This document shows positions 8,450-17,952 of a DNA stretch of 64,000 nucleotides, one piece after another; positions within the stretch are counted from its first letter, which is position 1, and the number at the start of each line of letters is the position of its first letter. Origin of the DNA: Bdellovibrio sp. qaytius (GTDB lineage: Bacteria > Bdellovibrionota > Bdellovibrionia > Bdellovibrionales > Bdellovibrionaceae); contig CP025734.1 in the NCBI GenBank assembly GCA_004011035.1, positions 372,001 through 436,000 on the forward strand. Reading direction: 5' to 3'. The notes beneath the pieces are model-generated. The model ran no database searches. It saw only the letters and a list, made by a program, of their open reading frames with translations, and was not told the origin of the DNA. Made by a program: the position numbers and the translations under genes.

Positions 8450-9315
8450 AGAAGTTATTATTAATTTTATTATCGTTAACTGCAGTTAATGTTGCGCAAG
8501 CAAAAAAACATACCGCACCAGCAGCGGCAAAACGCCCGTTAGTTTTGTGGTTACATGGTTGCCTGCAATCACCTGAAGATTTTATCGCGATGTCGAAAAT
8601 TACAGAGCTAACACAAGAAGAAAACCCTGTGATTTTAGCTCCTGAACAAAGTATTTTTGCAAATCCTGTTAAATGCTGGAATTGGTTTTTACCAAGCCTA
8701 CAAGATCGCAAAGATTTTATGGCTTCAATCGTGGGTGATATCGATAAACTAGTAAAATCTGGCGAAGTTGATGAAAATAAAATTTATGTCGGTGGATTTT
8801 CTGCCGGTGCAGTTTTGGCGACGCATTTTGCATTATGCTATCCAGAAGTTTTCAGAGGAGCGTTGCTTCACTCTGGTGCGCCCTTTAAATTTGTTCAAAA
8901 TTTTTTCGGTCTTGGCGATGATGAAGATTTGGTTCGCGCGGGTTATGAATGTGCAGACCATGACAAGCCAGCAAAATTAAATTCAGTGACTATTTTTTCT
9001 GGCACAAGCGATATTATTTCATCGCCGAGCGATAACAAATTAGTTCTAAAACAAATGTTAGGATTCTACGATCTATTAGATGACCAAACATTAAATGATT
9101 CTGCTGTGGATTCGGTTACGATTTCAACAACAGACCGTGTGCAAGATAAAATCACTGATTACGTTATGAAGACGGGTCAGCACGTGCGCTTTGTCGCGAT
9201 CAAAGGTATGCGTCATCAATGGAGCGGCGGAGCTTCAGGTATGATTGCAACTTCTCCAGATACTTTATCTGCTGTTGAGGCGTTTCTTCAGTGGACTGAG
9301 AACTTTACGAATTAG
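8446..9315 (+). CDS. Secreted PHB-depolymerase-family esterase (alpha/beta hydrolase)
   Basis: 289 aa with a signal peptide (MKKLLLILLSLTAVNVAQA). The alpha/beta-hydrolase core shows LWLHGC near the oxyanion hole, the nucleophile motif GFSAG (Ser119), and a late His in GMRHQWSGG. Cys38 and Cys78 (CWNWF) match the disulfide pair of the LpqC/PHB depolymerase family, which also includes feruloyl and acetylxylan esterases. It overlaps trmL by 4 bp (ATGA). The real substrate is unknown; periplasmic or exported location is inferred from the signal peptide. Confidence 0.8.
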   Translation: MKKLLLILLSLTAVNVAQAKKHTAPAAAKRPLVLWLHGCLQSPEDFIAMSKITELTQEENPVILAPEQSIFANPVKCWNWFLPSLQDRKDFMASIVGDIDKLVKSGEVDENKIYVGGFSAGAVLATHFALCYPEVFRGALLHSGAPFKFVQNFFGLGDDEDLVRAGYECADHDKPAKLNSVTIFSGTSDIISSPSDNKLVLKQMLGFYDLLDDQTLNDSAVDSVTISTTDRVQDKITDYVMKTGQHVRFVAIKGMRHQWSGGASGMIATSPDTLSAVEAFLQWTENFTN

Positions 9316-9561
9316 TATTTTTTTTAAGGTCGGTGACAATTCATGTTTTTTAACCGACCAATTCTTACGTGAAACACCGTTAAATTTTATTTCAGCAAAA
9401 AAAATTATGGCCTCGATCTTGTAATCACATCTTGTAAGTGTATTTACACGACGATTACTTTTCTAAAAAAGTTTGTGGGGGGCCACTTGAGACTTTCAAA
9501 TCATTGTTCATTTATAAAAAAGCTACTTTCATAAGCAATTTTACCATTTTTAATATTTGAG
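9316..9561. other. Intergenic stretch upstream of the secA leader
   Basis: No gene is visible here. It holds an inverted repeat GGTCGGT/ACCGACC (9328-9334 and 9353-9359, 18-base loop) just after the esterase stop and a T-run, and a short palindrome GTGTA-TT-TACAC (9438-9449). TAATAT at 9551-9556 could be the -10 of a promoter for the structured RNA that follows, but I see no convincing -35. Confidence 0.4.
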
Positions 9562-9648
9562 CCAGACTTAAATCTGGTTCGCGAAAACACAATCATTCCC
9601 TGATGGTTTTCAGCCCCCATAGAGATTGGCTCTATGGGGGTATTTTTT
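9562..9648 (+). ncRNA. Candidate small RNA or secA leader with three hairpins
   Basis: Three consecutive stem-loops lie between a possible -10 (TAATAT, 9551-9556) and the secA gene: CCAGA/TCTGG (9562-9577), GAAAAC..ATCA/TGAT..GTTTTC (9583-9611), and a perfect 11-bp stem ending in a T-run (9614-9648). The block is non-coding in all frames and nearly 250 bp away from the upstream gene, which favours an independent small transcript. It could instead be an attenuator in the secA leader. No Rfam family is recognised. Confidence 0.4.
9614..9648 (+). terminator. Rho-independent terminator upstream of secA
   Basis: Perfect 11-bp stem CCCCCATAGAG / CTCTATGGGGG (9614-9624, 9630-9640) with a 5-base loop, followed by TATTTTTTAT. 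It ends about 90 bp before the secA start, so it either ends a small RNA or attenuates secA transcription. Confidence 0.8.
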
Positions 9649-9738
9649 ATGGACCGTTTTATATATCGTGCCTTGCCCTAAAGGCTAATGGCGTCTAAGC
9701 TTTTTACTGTAAAACCTAGCAGGCTTAAGGCGGCATAC

Positions 9739-12402
9739 ATGTTTCAAAAGATAGCAGCAAAAATATTCGGTACTCACCACGATCGCGAGATGAAAAAGAT
9801 TCAACCTACCGTGGACAAAATCAACTCTTATGAACCAGAGATGATTAAATTATCGGATGACCAATTAAAAAATAAAACTAACGAATTCAAAGCGCGTTTA
9901 GCCAAAGGCGAAACGGTTGATGATATCATGCCAGAAGCATTCGCTGTTTGTCGTGAAGCTTCAAAACGTACATTAGGCATGCGCCATTACGACGTGCAAA
10001 TGATCGGTGGAGTTGTTTTAAATCGCGGCGGTATCGCTGAGATGAGAACCGGCGAAGGTAAAACTTTGGTGGCCACACTTCCAGTTTATTTAAATGCTCT
10101 AACTGGTAAAGGTGTTCACGTTGTATCGGTGAATGATTACTTAGTTCGTCGTGACTGCGAAGAGATGAGCCGCATTTATAACTGGTTAGGTTTAACATCA
10201 TCAGTGATTGTTCATGGTTTAAGTGATGATCAACGTCGCGCCGCTTACTTAGCAGATATTACGTACTGTACAAATAATGAAATCGGTTTCGATTATCTTC
10301 GCGATAATATGAAATTTGATTTAGGTGAATACGTTCAGCGTAAACCCCACTTTGCCATCGTGGATGAGTGCGATTCGATCTTAATCGATGAGGCTCGTAC
10401 ACCGCTTATTATTTCAGGCCCGGCTGAAGCATCGACTGATAAATACTATACGATTGATAAAATCGTTCCGTTCTTGAAAAAAGATATACACTTCACTGTT
10501 GAAGAAAAATCTAAATCAGCTTCATTAACTGAAGAGGGTAATCAAGAAGTCGAAAAATTATTAAAATTAGATAATTTATATGATCCACAAAATATCGAAA
10601 TTCTTCACCACGTAAACCAAGCTTTACGCGCGCACAATTTATACCGTTTAGATGTTGAGTACATGATTAAAGACGGCGAAATCGTGATCGTCGATGAATT
10701 TACGGGCCGTTTAATGCCGGGTCGTCGTTGGTCTGATGGTTTACATCAAGCTATCGAAGCTAAAGAAAAAGTTGATGTTAAAAATGAAAATCAAACTTTA
10801 GCGACAATCACATTCCAAAATTACTTTCGTATGTACGATAAACTTTCTGGAATGACAGGAACTGCTGATACAGAAGCGGTTGAGTTCAGAAAAATCTACA
10901 ACTTAGGTGTAAATGTTATTCCGACAAATAAACCAATTCGTCGTGATGACAAAGAAGATATCGTTTTTAAAACTGAAAACGCTAAATACAAAGCGATCGT
11001 GAATGATATTCGCGAACGTCACGCTAAAGGCCAACCGGTCTTAGTGGGTACAGCTTCAATTGAAAAATCAGAAGCCATTTCAAGATTCTTAAAAAATGAA
11101 GGCATCCGTCATGACGTTTTAAATGCAAAACACCATGAGCGTGAAGCTGAAATTATCGCTCTAGCAGGCCGTAAAGGTTCAATCACAATCGCTACAAATA
11201 TGGCCGGTCGTGGAACTGATATTCGTTTAGGTGGTAATCCAGAAGTTCTAGCTAAAAAAACTGTAGATGATGAATCAACTCCAGAATACACAGAAGCTTT
11301 AAAAAAGTTTAAAGCGCAAGTTGAAGCTGAAAAACAAGAAGTGATCGCAGCTGGTGGATTATATATCGTGGGTACAGAGCGCCATGAATCACGTCGTATT
11401 GATAATCAATTACGTGGTCGTGCTGGTCGTCAAGGTGATCCGGGCGAATCAATGTTCTATCTTTCGTTAGAAGATAATTTAATGCGTATTTTCAATGGTG
11501 AGCGCATTCAAAAAATCATGACAATGTTGAATATTCCTGAAGATGAACCAATTGTTCATAAAATGGTAACGAACGCTATCGAAGGCGCACAAAGAAAAGT
11601 GGAAGGCCACAACTTTGATATTCGTAAGCATTTACTTGATTACGATGACGTGATGAACCAACAAAGATTTGCGATTTATAAATTACGCCGTCAAATCCTT
11701 GAAGGTAAAGACTTAGAGCGCACGATTTTAGATTACTTAGGCGATGTGGTATCGAATATCTTAGATACTTTTGTTCCGGCTGATGCAAAACCAACTCAAT
11801 GGAATGTTGATGGTTTAAATAACGCTTTAATGCAGCAATTTGGCTTTCGCTTAAATACTGAAGGAAAAGCTGCTGCAGCGATTGAAACTGAAATCACAGA
11901 TAATGTTAAAAAAATCTATGATATGCAGAAAAAATCGATGGGTCCTTTCTATGAACAAATCGCTAAGATGATTTTATTAAATGCGATTGATCAAAAATGG
12001 AAAGAGCACTTATACACAATCGATAAAGTCAAAGAAGGTATCAATCTTCGTGCTTACGGCCAAAAAGATCCATTAATCGAATATAAAAAAGAAGCTTTCA
12101 AAGCTTTTGAAGATTTAAATCACGCTATTAAGGGCGAATCGGTTGAAAAAATCATGCGCGTTCAATTAATGGGTGAAGGTCTTGAAGAAGCGATTGAAAA
12201 AATGCGCCCTGAAGAAACGGATATGGATGAATTAAATTTCTCTGCTCCGGATGAAAATACATCAGCTTCGGCATTTAATGCGCAAGCAGGTTCGGGTTTA
12301 GAGACTGTTCCTGAAGCTTCGCAAAAACGTAAAATTGTAACTGGTCCGCCACGTAATGATGATAGACCGGTCAATCGTGCGGATCGCCGGAAGAAAAAAT
12401 AG
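9739..12402 (+). CDS. secA: Preprotein translocase ATPase SecA
   Basis: Motor ATPase of the Sec translocon. Walker A MRTGEGKT (102-109), Walker B/DEAD region [16 protein letters not shown], the preprotein-binding region, and motif [21 protein letters not shown] are all intact. The chosen start (ATG 9739, [11 protein letters not shown]) matches SecA N-termini and follows AAGGCGG at 5 bases. A longer in-frame start at 9688 adds 17 unconserved residues. At 887 aa it lacks the C-terminal cysteine zinc-binding (SEC-C) motif and ends in a basic tail (RADRRKKK). The zinc-ribbon gene begins on the very next base. Confidence 0.97.
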   Translation: MFQKIAAKIFGTHHDREMKKIQPTVDKINSYEPEMIKLSDDQLKNKTNEFKARLAKGETVDDIMPEAFAVCREASKRTLGMRHYDVQMIGGVVLNRGGIAEMRTGEGKTLVATLPVYLNALTGKGVHVVSVNDYLVRRDCEEMSRIYNWLGLTSSVIVHGLSDDQRRAAYLADITYCTNNEIGFDYLRDNMKFDLGEYVQRKPHFAIVDECDSILIDEARTPLIISGPAEASTDKYYTIDKIVPFLKKDIHFTVEEKSKSASLTEEGNQEVEKLLKLDNLYDPQNIEILHHVNQALRAHNLYRLDVEYMIKDGEIVIVDEFTGRLMPGRRWSDGLHQAIEAKEKVDVKNENQTLATITFQNYFRMYDKLSGMTGTADTEAVEFRKIYNLGVNVIPTNKPIRRDDKEDIVFKTENAKYKAIVNDIRERHAKGQPVLVGTASIEKSEAISRFLKNEGIRHDVLNAKHHEREAEIIALAGRKGSITIATNMAGRGTDIRLGGNPEVLAKKTVDDESTPEYTEALKKFKAQVEAEKQEVIAAGGLYIVGTERHESRRIDNQLRGRAGRQGDPGESMFYLSLEDNLMRIFNGERIQKIMTMLNIPEDEPIVHKMVTNAIEGAQRKVEGHNFDIRKHLLDYDDVMNQQRFAIYKLRRQILEGKDLERTILDYLGDVVSNILDTFVPADAKPTQWNVDGLNNALMQQFGFRLNTEGKAAAAIETEITDNVKKIYDMQKKSMGPFYEQIAKMILLNAIDQKWKEHLYTIDKVKEGINLRAYGQKDPLIEYKKEAFKAFEDLNHAIKGESVEKIMRVQLMGEGLEEAIEKMRPEETDMDELNFSAPDENTSASAFNAQAGSGLETVPEASQKRKIVTGPPRNDDRPVNRADRRKKK

Positions 12403-13152
12403 ATGCAATGTCCGAGCTGTCAAAAAGAAGTCAGCGTTAAAGATAAAGATGTGGGGGCTCTATTTACGTGCCCTCAATGTCGAAGCGTTTACTTTATTAA
12501 TTTTGATGGCACACCTGAATACGGTGATGTAGATCAACCCTCAGCTGAAGAATTAGTTAAACTTCAAAATCAAAATATTCCTGAGAAAAAAAAGAAAAAG
12601 AAAAAAGACAAAAAAGATTCTGATGAATCTGAGGCTTCTCAGCCTGAAGTTCAAGCGCAAGAAGCTCCGGCTATTGAAGAAGAAGTTTCAGCATTTGAAA
12701 TGCAGCCTGAATCTTCACATACAGAATCCTTTAATATAGATGAGCCCGAAGCGTTAGAACCAGTTCCGACAGAGGCGCTGCCGACTGAAACGACGTCTAT
12801 CGATAATTTTTCATATGAATCTCAGCAACCAGAATATGTGCATCAGTCGTCAGGCCAAGATTTTGCGTCGATTGCTTCTGAAATCGAAAGTTTTGGCAAT
12901 GAACACACGGCCGTTGCTGGTATTAGCTATGATTTAGAAATTTCAGGCTTAGACACTAAAGAATCGCAAGAGCTTTTGCGTGAAGCGATTGCTGACTCAA
13001 GATTTGGTTGGCATACAGAAGATATCGTTCGTCAAATTAGAACGGGCACTTGTCATTTAAAAGACTTAACTCCGGTTCAGGCATTTGTACTAGCTCGTCG
13101 AATTCAATTTATTGATATCGATATGAAATGGAAACAAAATGTATTGGCTTAA
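12403..13152 (+). CDS. Zinc-ribbon protein of unknown function
   Basis: 249 aa. An N-terminal CPSC-x(17)-CPQC zinc ribbon (residues 3-28, MJ0042-like) is followed by a Lys-rich run (about 62-72), a long acidic low-complexity linker, and a compact C-terminal domain (about 175-249) with LDTKESQELLREAIADSRFG and VQAFVLARRIQFID. The start codon abuts the secA stop, so it is almost certainly cotranscribed. It might handle a SecA-related job, since SecA here lacks its own zinc motif, but that is speculation. No known function recognised. Confidence 0.75.
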   Translation: MQCPSCQKEVSVKDKDVGALFTCPQCRSVYFINFDGTPEYGDVDQPSAEELVKLQNQNIPEKKKKKKKDKKDSDESEASQPEVQAQEAPAIEEEVSAFEMQPESSHTESFNIDEPEALEPVPTEALPTETTSIDNFSYESQQPEYVHQSSGQDFASIASEIESFGNEHTAVAGISYDLEISGLDTKESQELLREAIADSRFGWHTEDIVRQIRTGTCHLKDLTPVQAFVLARRIQFIDIDMKWKQNVLA

Positions 13153-13819
13153 ATGTTTAGCTGTAGTTTCAGTAACAATTTGTTTATCGCAAGCTTTCGC
13201 CAACGATGGTGGTGGTGCGGCCGGCGGAGGCCACGGGGCTGAAAAGCCCGCAGCTGCTGGTGGCGAACATGGTGGTAAAGCTCCGGTTGTAGAGAAAGCT
13301 TTCTCTGGCGCTCAAAATGATGAATGGGCCAAGGCTCAAAAAGACGTTCAAACAGCTAAGATCAAATTTGAAAATGATAAAAAAGCTCTCGAAGAACTAA
13401 AAAGAACCGCAGAAATGCAAGAAAACCTATCAAAAGAATCGTTAGCTAAAATTAATGAAGCCACAAAAACGATGAAGACTTCAGAAGCCAATTATCATCG
13501 CTTTTTAAATCAGTACAATTTGCGATTTCCAGAAAAAGGCTTAGAGCCTTCACGCGTTTATAAACGCACAGATTCTGAGCGTGATGGCATTGAAACTGTG
13601 GAGGAAAAGCCACAAGGTGTTGAAGCAAAGCTCAGAAGATTAAATCGCAACATAAAACATCAGTACTTAAAAAATTCAGAAGCTGCAGCAAACAGCACAG
13701 AAAATAGTAAAGATCCGAAAAAAAAGCTTAAGAAAAAACAAACTTCAGATGAAAGTAGCGAAAATTTACCGCAACCTTTGCCTGGCGATGTAACTGAAAA
13801 AATCAAATTAGAAAAATAG
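13139..13819 (+). CDS. Secreted coiled-coil protein of unknown function
   Basis: 226 aa with a signal peptide (MYWLKCLAVVSVTICLSQAFA). A Gly/Ala/His-rich stretch (23-48) precedes a predicted coiled coil (about 60-120: repeated AQKDVQTAKIKFENDKKAL-type heptads) and a Lys/Ser-rich tail with KKKLKKKQ. It overlaps the zinc-ribbon gene by 14 bp, making secA, zinc-ribbon and this gene a likely operon. Nothing catalytic is seen. I do not recognise the family. Confidence 0.65.
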   Translation: MYWLKCLAVVSVTICLSQAFANDGGGAAGGGHGAEKPAAAGGEHGGKAPVVEKAFSGAQNDEWAKAQKDVQTAKIKFENDKKALEELKRTAEMQENLSKESLAKINEATKTMKTSEANYHRFLNQYNLRFPEKGLEPSRVYKRTDSERDGIETVEEKPQGVEAKLRRLNRNIKHQYLKNSEAAANSTENSKDPKKKLKKKQTSDESSENLPQPLPGDVTEKIKLEK

Positions 13820-13891
13820 CCCCGTTCAACTTTTACATTTGGATGCTTAGCCGTTGGGCATTCGACTTTCATTTCGTTTTCAATCTTTAAA

Positions 13892-13920
13892 TTGCTCGTC
13901 GTATCTAATTGTTATATAAG
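13892..13920 (+). promoter_or_regulatory. Candidate promoter of the cytochrome oxidase operon
   Basis: TTGCTC (13892-13897), 17-bp spacer, TATAAG (13915-13920), in the 159-bp gap before the cytochrome c gene. It sits upstream of a good ribosome site AAGGAG (13963-13968). This is a sequence match only. Confidence 0.4.
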
Positions 13921-13978
13921 TATTTAATATCCCTAAAAAAGATAAGACCTTCGATTCGTGAAAAGGAGTCGCCTTTCT

Positions 13979-14491
13979 ATGTCAAAAAAAGATTATCACA
14001 ACAGTGGTGGATTGATTGCCTTACTAGGCTCAATCATTTTTGTATTCGCATTTTTCTTTTACGTTGTTTACATCAACAAAGGTGTTGATCTAGCAGAGAA
14101 CGTAACAGAGCCAGCAAAACCAGGTGAAGTTCAATTTGATTTAGCTTCTGTAAAAGAACCATGGGTTGAGAGTGCAGAAGTTGTTACTGCGGGCGCAAAA
14201 ATTTTCAAAGCAAACTGCGCTGTTTGTCACGGAGCTAAAGGTGATTTAGTTGGTGGTATTCCAAACGCACGTAACTTAGTTGAAGGTCAATGGACACAAG
14301 GTTCTGGCATGATCAACCACTTTAAAGTTTTACAAAATGGTATCACAGGAACTCAAATGGTTTCGTTCAAAGCGACACTTAAGCCATTCGAACGTTGGGC
14401 GCTTGTTCAATTTATTGATTCAATCACAAAAAATAAACCAGCTAACGAAAAACCAGAAGACGTAGCTGCATTCGCAACAACAGCTGATTAA
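13979..14491 (+). CDS. Membrane-anchored cytochrome c
   Basis: 170 aa. One N-terminal membrane helix (about 12-32) anchors a periplasmic class I cytochrome c domain with heme motif CAVCH (80-84) and a likely axial Met127 in GTQMVSF. The frame is open from a GTG at 13958, but AAGGAG lies inside that extension, so the ATG at 13979, 10 bases after it, is the start. First gene of the oxidase operon, 8 bp before the Sco gene. It probably passes electrons from a quinol oxidoreductase to the caa3 oxidase. Confidence 0.88.
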   Translation: MSKKDYHNSGGLIALLGSIIFVFAFFFYVVYINKGVDLAENVTEPAKPGEVQFDLASVKEPWVESAEVVTAGAKIFKANCAVCHGAKGDLVGGIPNARNLVEGQWTQGSGMINHFKVLQNGITGTQMVSFKATLKPFERWALVQFIDSITKNKPANEKPEDVAAFATTAD

Positions 14492-14499
14492 TTATTTTC

Positions 14500-15348
14500 A
14501 TGAAAAAAGTTTTCTTACTTTGTTTATTAATAGGTTTAAATTCTTGGGCTGACGATGTTCAAGTTCCAGGATCTATGCCTGTTTATACGGGTAAGCAGGC
14601 GGCCGGAAATTCAAATGAAACTCCGGATCAGCTAAAAGGTGTCGGCATCAAAGAAAACTTAGGCGGATCAATTGATCTGACTTTGCAAGTCCGTGATGAA
14701 GCTGGCCAATTACGTCCATTAAGTTCTTTTTTCTCAGCTCATAAGCCAGTGATGTTAAGCCCAGTTTATTTTAACTGCCCTGGTCTTTGTAATTTTCATT
14801 TCAACGGTGTTGTTGAAACACTTCAAAAAATCGATTGGAATCCAGGCGATAAATTTGAAGTGATCGCTATCAGTTTTGATTCTCGAGAAGGCGCTGAATT
14901 AGCTACAGCTAAAAAAGCGAACTACATGAAAATGTACGGTCGCCCAGGAACTGAAAAAGGCTTTCACTTTTTATCTGCAGATGAAGCCACAATTAAAAAA
15001 TTAACAGATTCGTTAGGCTTTCAATTTCGTTGGAATGAAGAAGCTAAAGAATGGTCGCATGCATCGGCTGCGATCGTGCTTACTCCAGATGGAAAAATCT
15101 CTAGATATTTACACGGTATTGCGTTTGAACCAAAAGACATGAAGTTAGCTTTAAACGAAGCTTCAAATGGTAAAATCGGCAGTATCATCGATTCAGTTGT
15201 TTTATTTTGTTTCAAGTATGATGAACATAAATCCAAGTATGGCCTTGAGGTGTTTCGAGTTGTTCAACTCGGTGGCGCTTTGATGGTTCTGATCTTGGCT
15301 CTTTGGCTGGTACCAGTACTAGTTAAAGCAGGAAGGGAGAAAGTGTAG
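14500..15348 (+). CDS. SCO1/SenC family copper chaperone
   Basis: 282 aa. After a signal peptide (MKKVFLLCLLIGLNSWA), the thioredoxin-like domain carries the copper ligands CPGLC (Cys93, Cys97) and His187 in WSHAS. It delivers copper to the CuA site of subunit II, whose gene starts 2 bp downstream. Unusually for Sco1, a C-terminal membrane helix is present (about 253-275, LGGALMVLILALWLVPVL). That arrangement is seen in SCO proteins embedded in oxidase operons. Confidence 0.9.
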   Translation: MKKVFLLCLLIGLNSWADDVQVPGSMPVYTGKQAAGNSNETPDQLKGVGIKENLGGSIDLTLQVRDEAGQLRPLSSFFSAHKPVMLSPVYFNCPGLCNFHFNGVVETLQKIDWNPGDKFEVIAISFDSREGAELATAKKANYMKMYGRPGTEKGFHFLSADEATIKKLTDSLGFQFRWNEEAKEWSHASAAIVLTPDGKISRYLHGIAFEPKDMKLALNEASNGKIGSIIDSVVLFCFKYDEHKSKYGLEVFRVVQLGGALMVLILALWLVPVLVKAGREKV

Positions 15349-15350
15349 CC

Positions 15351-16322
15351 ATGATGTGGTTATTTAGTCTATTAAACAGGGCGTATGCCCAAAGCTATAT
15401 GCCAACCGAAGGTTCGGAAATCGCAACCAGAGTTGATAATCTGTACGGGTTTTTAGTTGCGACAAGTTTCATTTCTTGTGCGATTTTAATCGGTGGTATG
15501 ATTTATTTTGCGGTTAAGTATAAACGCAAAAGCGATAACGATAAAGTTGCCTACATCACTCATGACACTCGTTTAGAAGTTTTATGGTCAGTGATTCCAT
15601 TGATCATTTTCTTATTTGTGTTTGCATGGGGATGGATTGTTTACCATGACATGCGCAAAATGCCAGAAAACGCTTTAGAGATTCACGTAACTGGCCGTCA
15701 ATGGGCTTGGATGGTCGAATACAAAAATGGCGTGAAATCACCTAATATCGTTGTGCCAGTTGGCCGCGATGTAAAAGTTGTTTTATCTGCAGAAGATGTC
15801 ATCCACTCATTATACATTCCAAGTTTTCGTGTAAAACAAGATGCAGTACCAGGTCGTTATACGGCTTTATGGTTCAGAGCAGATAAATTGGGTGAATACC
15901 ACGTATTCTGTACAGAATTCTGCGGAACTTCTCACTCAGGCATGATCACTAAACTACGTGTTGTATCTCAAGAAGATTTCGACAAATGGCTTATCGAAGA
16001 ATCTGAAGTTTCAGCTCTTCCGATGGCTCAACGTGGTGCTAAGGTTTTCCAAACACGCGCATGTGCTTCTTGTCATAATACACAAGGTGACGCCGTTAAA
16101 ATTGGTCCAAGCTTAGCTGGTATGATCGGTAAAACTCATAATTTTGAGAGCGGCGAATCAGCTGAAGTGGATGAAAACTATCTACGTGAGTCGATCTTAA
16201 ACTCGCAAGCTAAAATCGTAAAAGGTTTCGGACCTCGTTCAGCAATGCCGGCTTTTCAAGGCCAATTGTCTGAAGCGGAAGTAGCAGCCTTAATTGAATA
16301 TATCAAAACTTTAAGTAAGTAA
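15351..16322 (+). CDS. coxB: Cytochrome c oxidase subunit II, caa3 type with fused cytochrome c
   Basis: 323 aa. Two membrane helices (about 33-56 and 76-98), then the CuA cupredoxin domain with His152, Cys187, Glu189, Cys191, His195 and Met198 (CTEFCGTSHSGM), then a C-terminal cytochrome c domain with CASCH (238-242) and likely axial Met299 (RSAMPAF). This fusion defines caa3 oxidases, which take electrons straight from a cytochrome c. All copper and heme ligands are intact. Confidence 0.96.
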   Translation: MMWLFSLLNRAYAQSYMPTEGSEIATRVDNLYGFLVATSFISCAILIGGMIYFAVKYKRKSDNDKVAYITHDTRLEVLWSVIPLIIFLFVFAWGWIVYHDMRKMPENALEIHVTGRQWAWMVEYKNGVKSPNIVVPVGRDVKVVLSAEDVIHSLYIPSFRVKQDAVPGRYTALWFRADKLGEYHVFCTEFCGTSHSGMITKLRVVSQEDFDKWLIEESEVSALPMAQRGAKVFQTRACASCHNTQGDAVKIGPSLAGMIGKTHNFESGESAEVDENYLRESILNSQAKIVKGFGPRSAMPAFQGQLSEAEVAALIEYIKTLSK

Positions 16323-16335
16323 TTGGGGAGAGCAA

Positions 16336-17952
16336 ATGGGAAACGCAGCTCACGGAACTAACTATATAAATGCAGAAAAAGGTCTGATGTCATGGCTTAC
16401 ATCATTAGATCATAAAAGAATTGGTATTCTTTATTTCTGCACAATTTTATTTTTCTTTTTATGTGGTGGTATCGCCGCTTTATTATTAAGACTAGAATTG
16501 TTCGCACCGAATGTGAACGCCGCAGGTCAAGCTGTTGCAGGCGCCATCTTTAAAACGGGCGACACTTATAATCAGGCTTTAACTTATCACGGCGCGATCA
16601 TGGTTTTCATGGTTATCGTTCCGGGTATTCCATCAATTTTCGGAAACTTCTTTTTACCATTACAAATTGGTGCAAAAGATGTGGCCTTCCCGAAATTAAA
16701 CTTAGCTAGCTGGTATGTATTCATGATCGGTGCAATCATGGCTATTGCAACGATGTTTTTACACAAAGTTGATACAGGTTGGACATTCTATACTCCATAC
16801 TCAATTCGCACGAACACTTCAGTATCATTAATGGTTGGCGCCGTATTCATGATGGGTATGGCTTCGGTATTAACAGGTTTAAATTTCATCGCGACAATTC
16901 ATAAAATGCGCGCTCCAGGCATGACATTTCATAGAATGCCATTGTTTTGCTGGGCGGTTTATTCAACTGCGATTCTTCAAGTTTTAGCGACACCGATCTT
17001 AGCGATCACGTTATTACTATTAGCGATGGAGCGTACATTCGGTGTAGGTATCTTTGATCCTAAACTTGGTGGTGACCCGGTTTTATTCCAACATTTCTTC
17101 TGGTTCTATTCGCATCCTGCGGTTTACATCATGATCTTACCAGCGATGGGTATCGTTTCTGAGTTATTAACAACTTACTCTAAAAAAACGATCTTCGGTT
17201 ACACAGCGATTGCTTATTCTTCTTTAGGTATCGCCGCTGTATCATTCTTCGTTTGGGGACATCACATGTATGTTTCTGGACAATCTGAATTAGCCGGCGT
17301 GATCTTTTCATTCTTAACAATGCTAGTTGGGGTTCCGACAGCGATTAAGATGTTTAACTGGTTAGCGACTCTTTATAAGGGTTCAATCGAATTCACAGCT
17401 TCAATGTTATACGCCATGGGATTCATGTTCTTATTCATGATCGGTGGCGTAACTGGAATTATGTTAGCGGTATTACCAATCGACGTTCATTTCCATGATA
17501 CTTATTTCGTCGTAGCGCATTTCCACTACGTAATGGTGGGTGGAACATTAATGGCGTTAATGGGTGGTATCTATCACTGGTTCCCAAAAATGTTCGGTAA
17601 GATGTACAACGAAAATATGGCGATTGCTTCGTTCGTATTTGTATTCGTTGGTTTCAACGTTACATTCTTTCCACAATTTATCTTAGGTGCGATGGGTATG
17701 CCTCGTCGTTATTACGATTATATTCCGGCTTACGAACAGTTAAATAAAATGTCGACTGTTGGTTCTTGGTTAATCGCTACAGGATTTGTCATCGGTTTAA
17801 TTTCTATTATTAAAGCTTTACGTTCTGGTGCAAAAGCTCCTGCGAATCCATGGGGTTCTAAAACTTTAGAGTGGCACACAGAATCTCCACCAATCACACA
17901 TAACTTTTCACATGAACCACACGTTACAGAGGGGCCATATGAGTACAAGTAA
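16336..17952 (+). CDS. coxA: Cytochrome c oxidase subunit I, type A2
   Basis: 538 aa, 12 membrane helices; the catalytic heme-copper subunit. Heme and CuB ligands are present, including HGAIMVFMVIVPG, WFYSHPAVYIMILP, GHHMYVSGQ and the HFHYVMVGG helix. The helix-VI segment reads YSHPAV rather than GHPEV: the proton-channel Glu is replaced and the Tyr-Ser pair of type A2 oxidases (as in Rhodothermus caa3) is present. RBS GGGGAG precedes the ATG. Its end overlaps subunit III by 14 bp. Confidence 0.97.
   Translation: MGNAAHGTNYINAEKGLMSWLTSLDHKRIGILYFCTILFFFLCGGIAALLLRLELFAPNVNAAGQAVAGAIFKTGDTYNQALTYHGAIMVFMVIVPGIPSIFGNFFLPLQIGAKDVAFPKLNLASWYVFMIGAIMAIATMFLHKVDTGWTFYTPYSIRTNTSVSLMVGAVFMMGMASVLTGLNFIATIHKMRAPGMTFHRMPLFCWAVYSTAILQVLATPILAITLLLLAMERTFGVGIFDPKLGGDPVLFQHFFWFYSHPAVYIMILPAMGIVSELLTTYSKKTIFGYTAIAYSSLGIAAVSFFVWGHHMYVSGQSELAGVIFSFLTMLVGVPTAIKMFNWLATLYKGSIEFTASMLYAMGFMFLFMIGGVTGIMLAVLPIDVHFHDTYFVVAHFHYVMVGGTLMALMGGIYHWFPKMFGKMYNENMAIASFVFVFVGFNVTFFPQFILGAMGMPRRYYDYIPAYEQLNKMSTVGSWLIATGFVIGLISIIKALRSGAKAPANPWGSKTLEWHTESPPITHNFSHEPHVTEGPYEYK

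Noticed and set aside
9438-9449. GTGTA-TT-TACAC palindrome as a possible LexA box
   Set aside because: It does not match TTAC-N3-GTAA and lies far from any start codon.
12592-12625. Poly-Lys run in the zinc-ribbon gene as a frameshift site
   Set aside because: The frame continues to a conserved-looking C-terminal domain and joins the overlap with the next gene.
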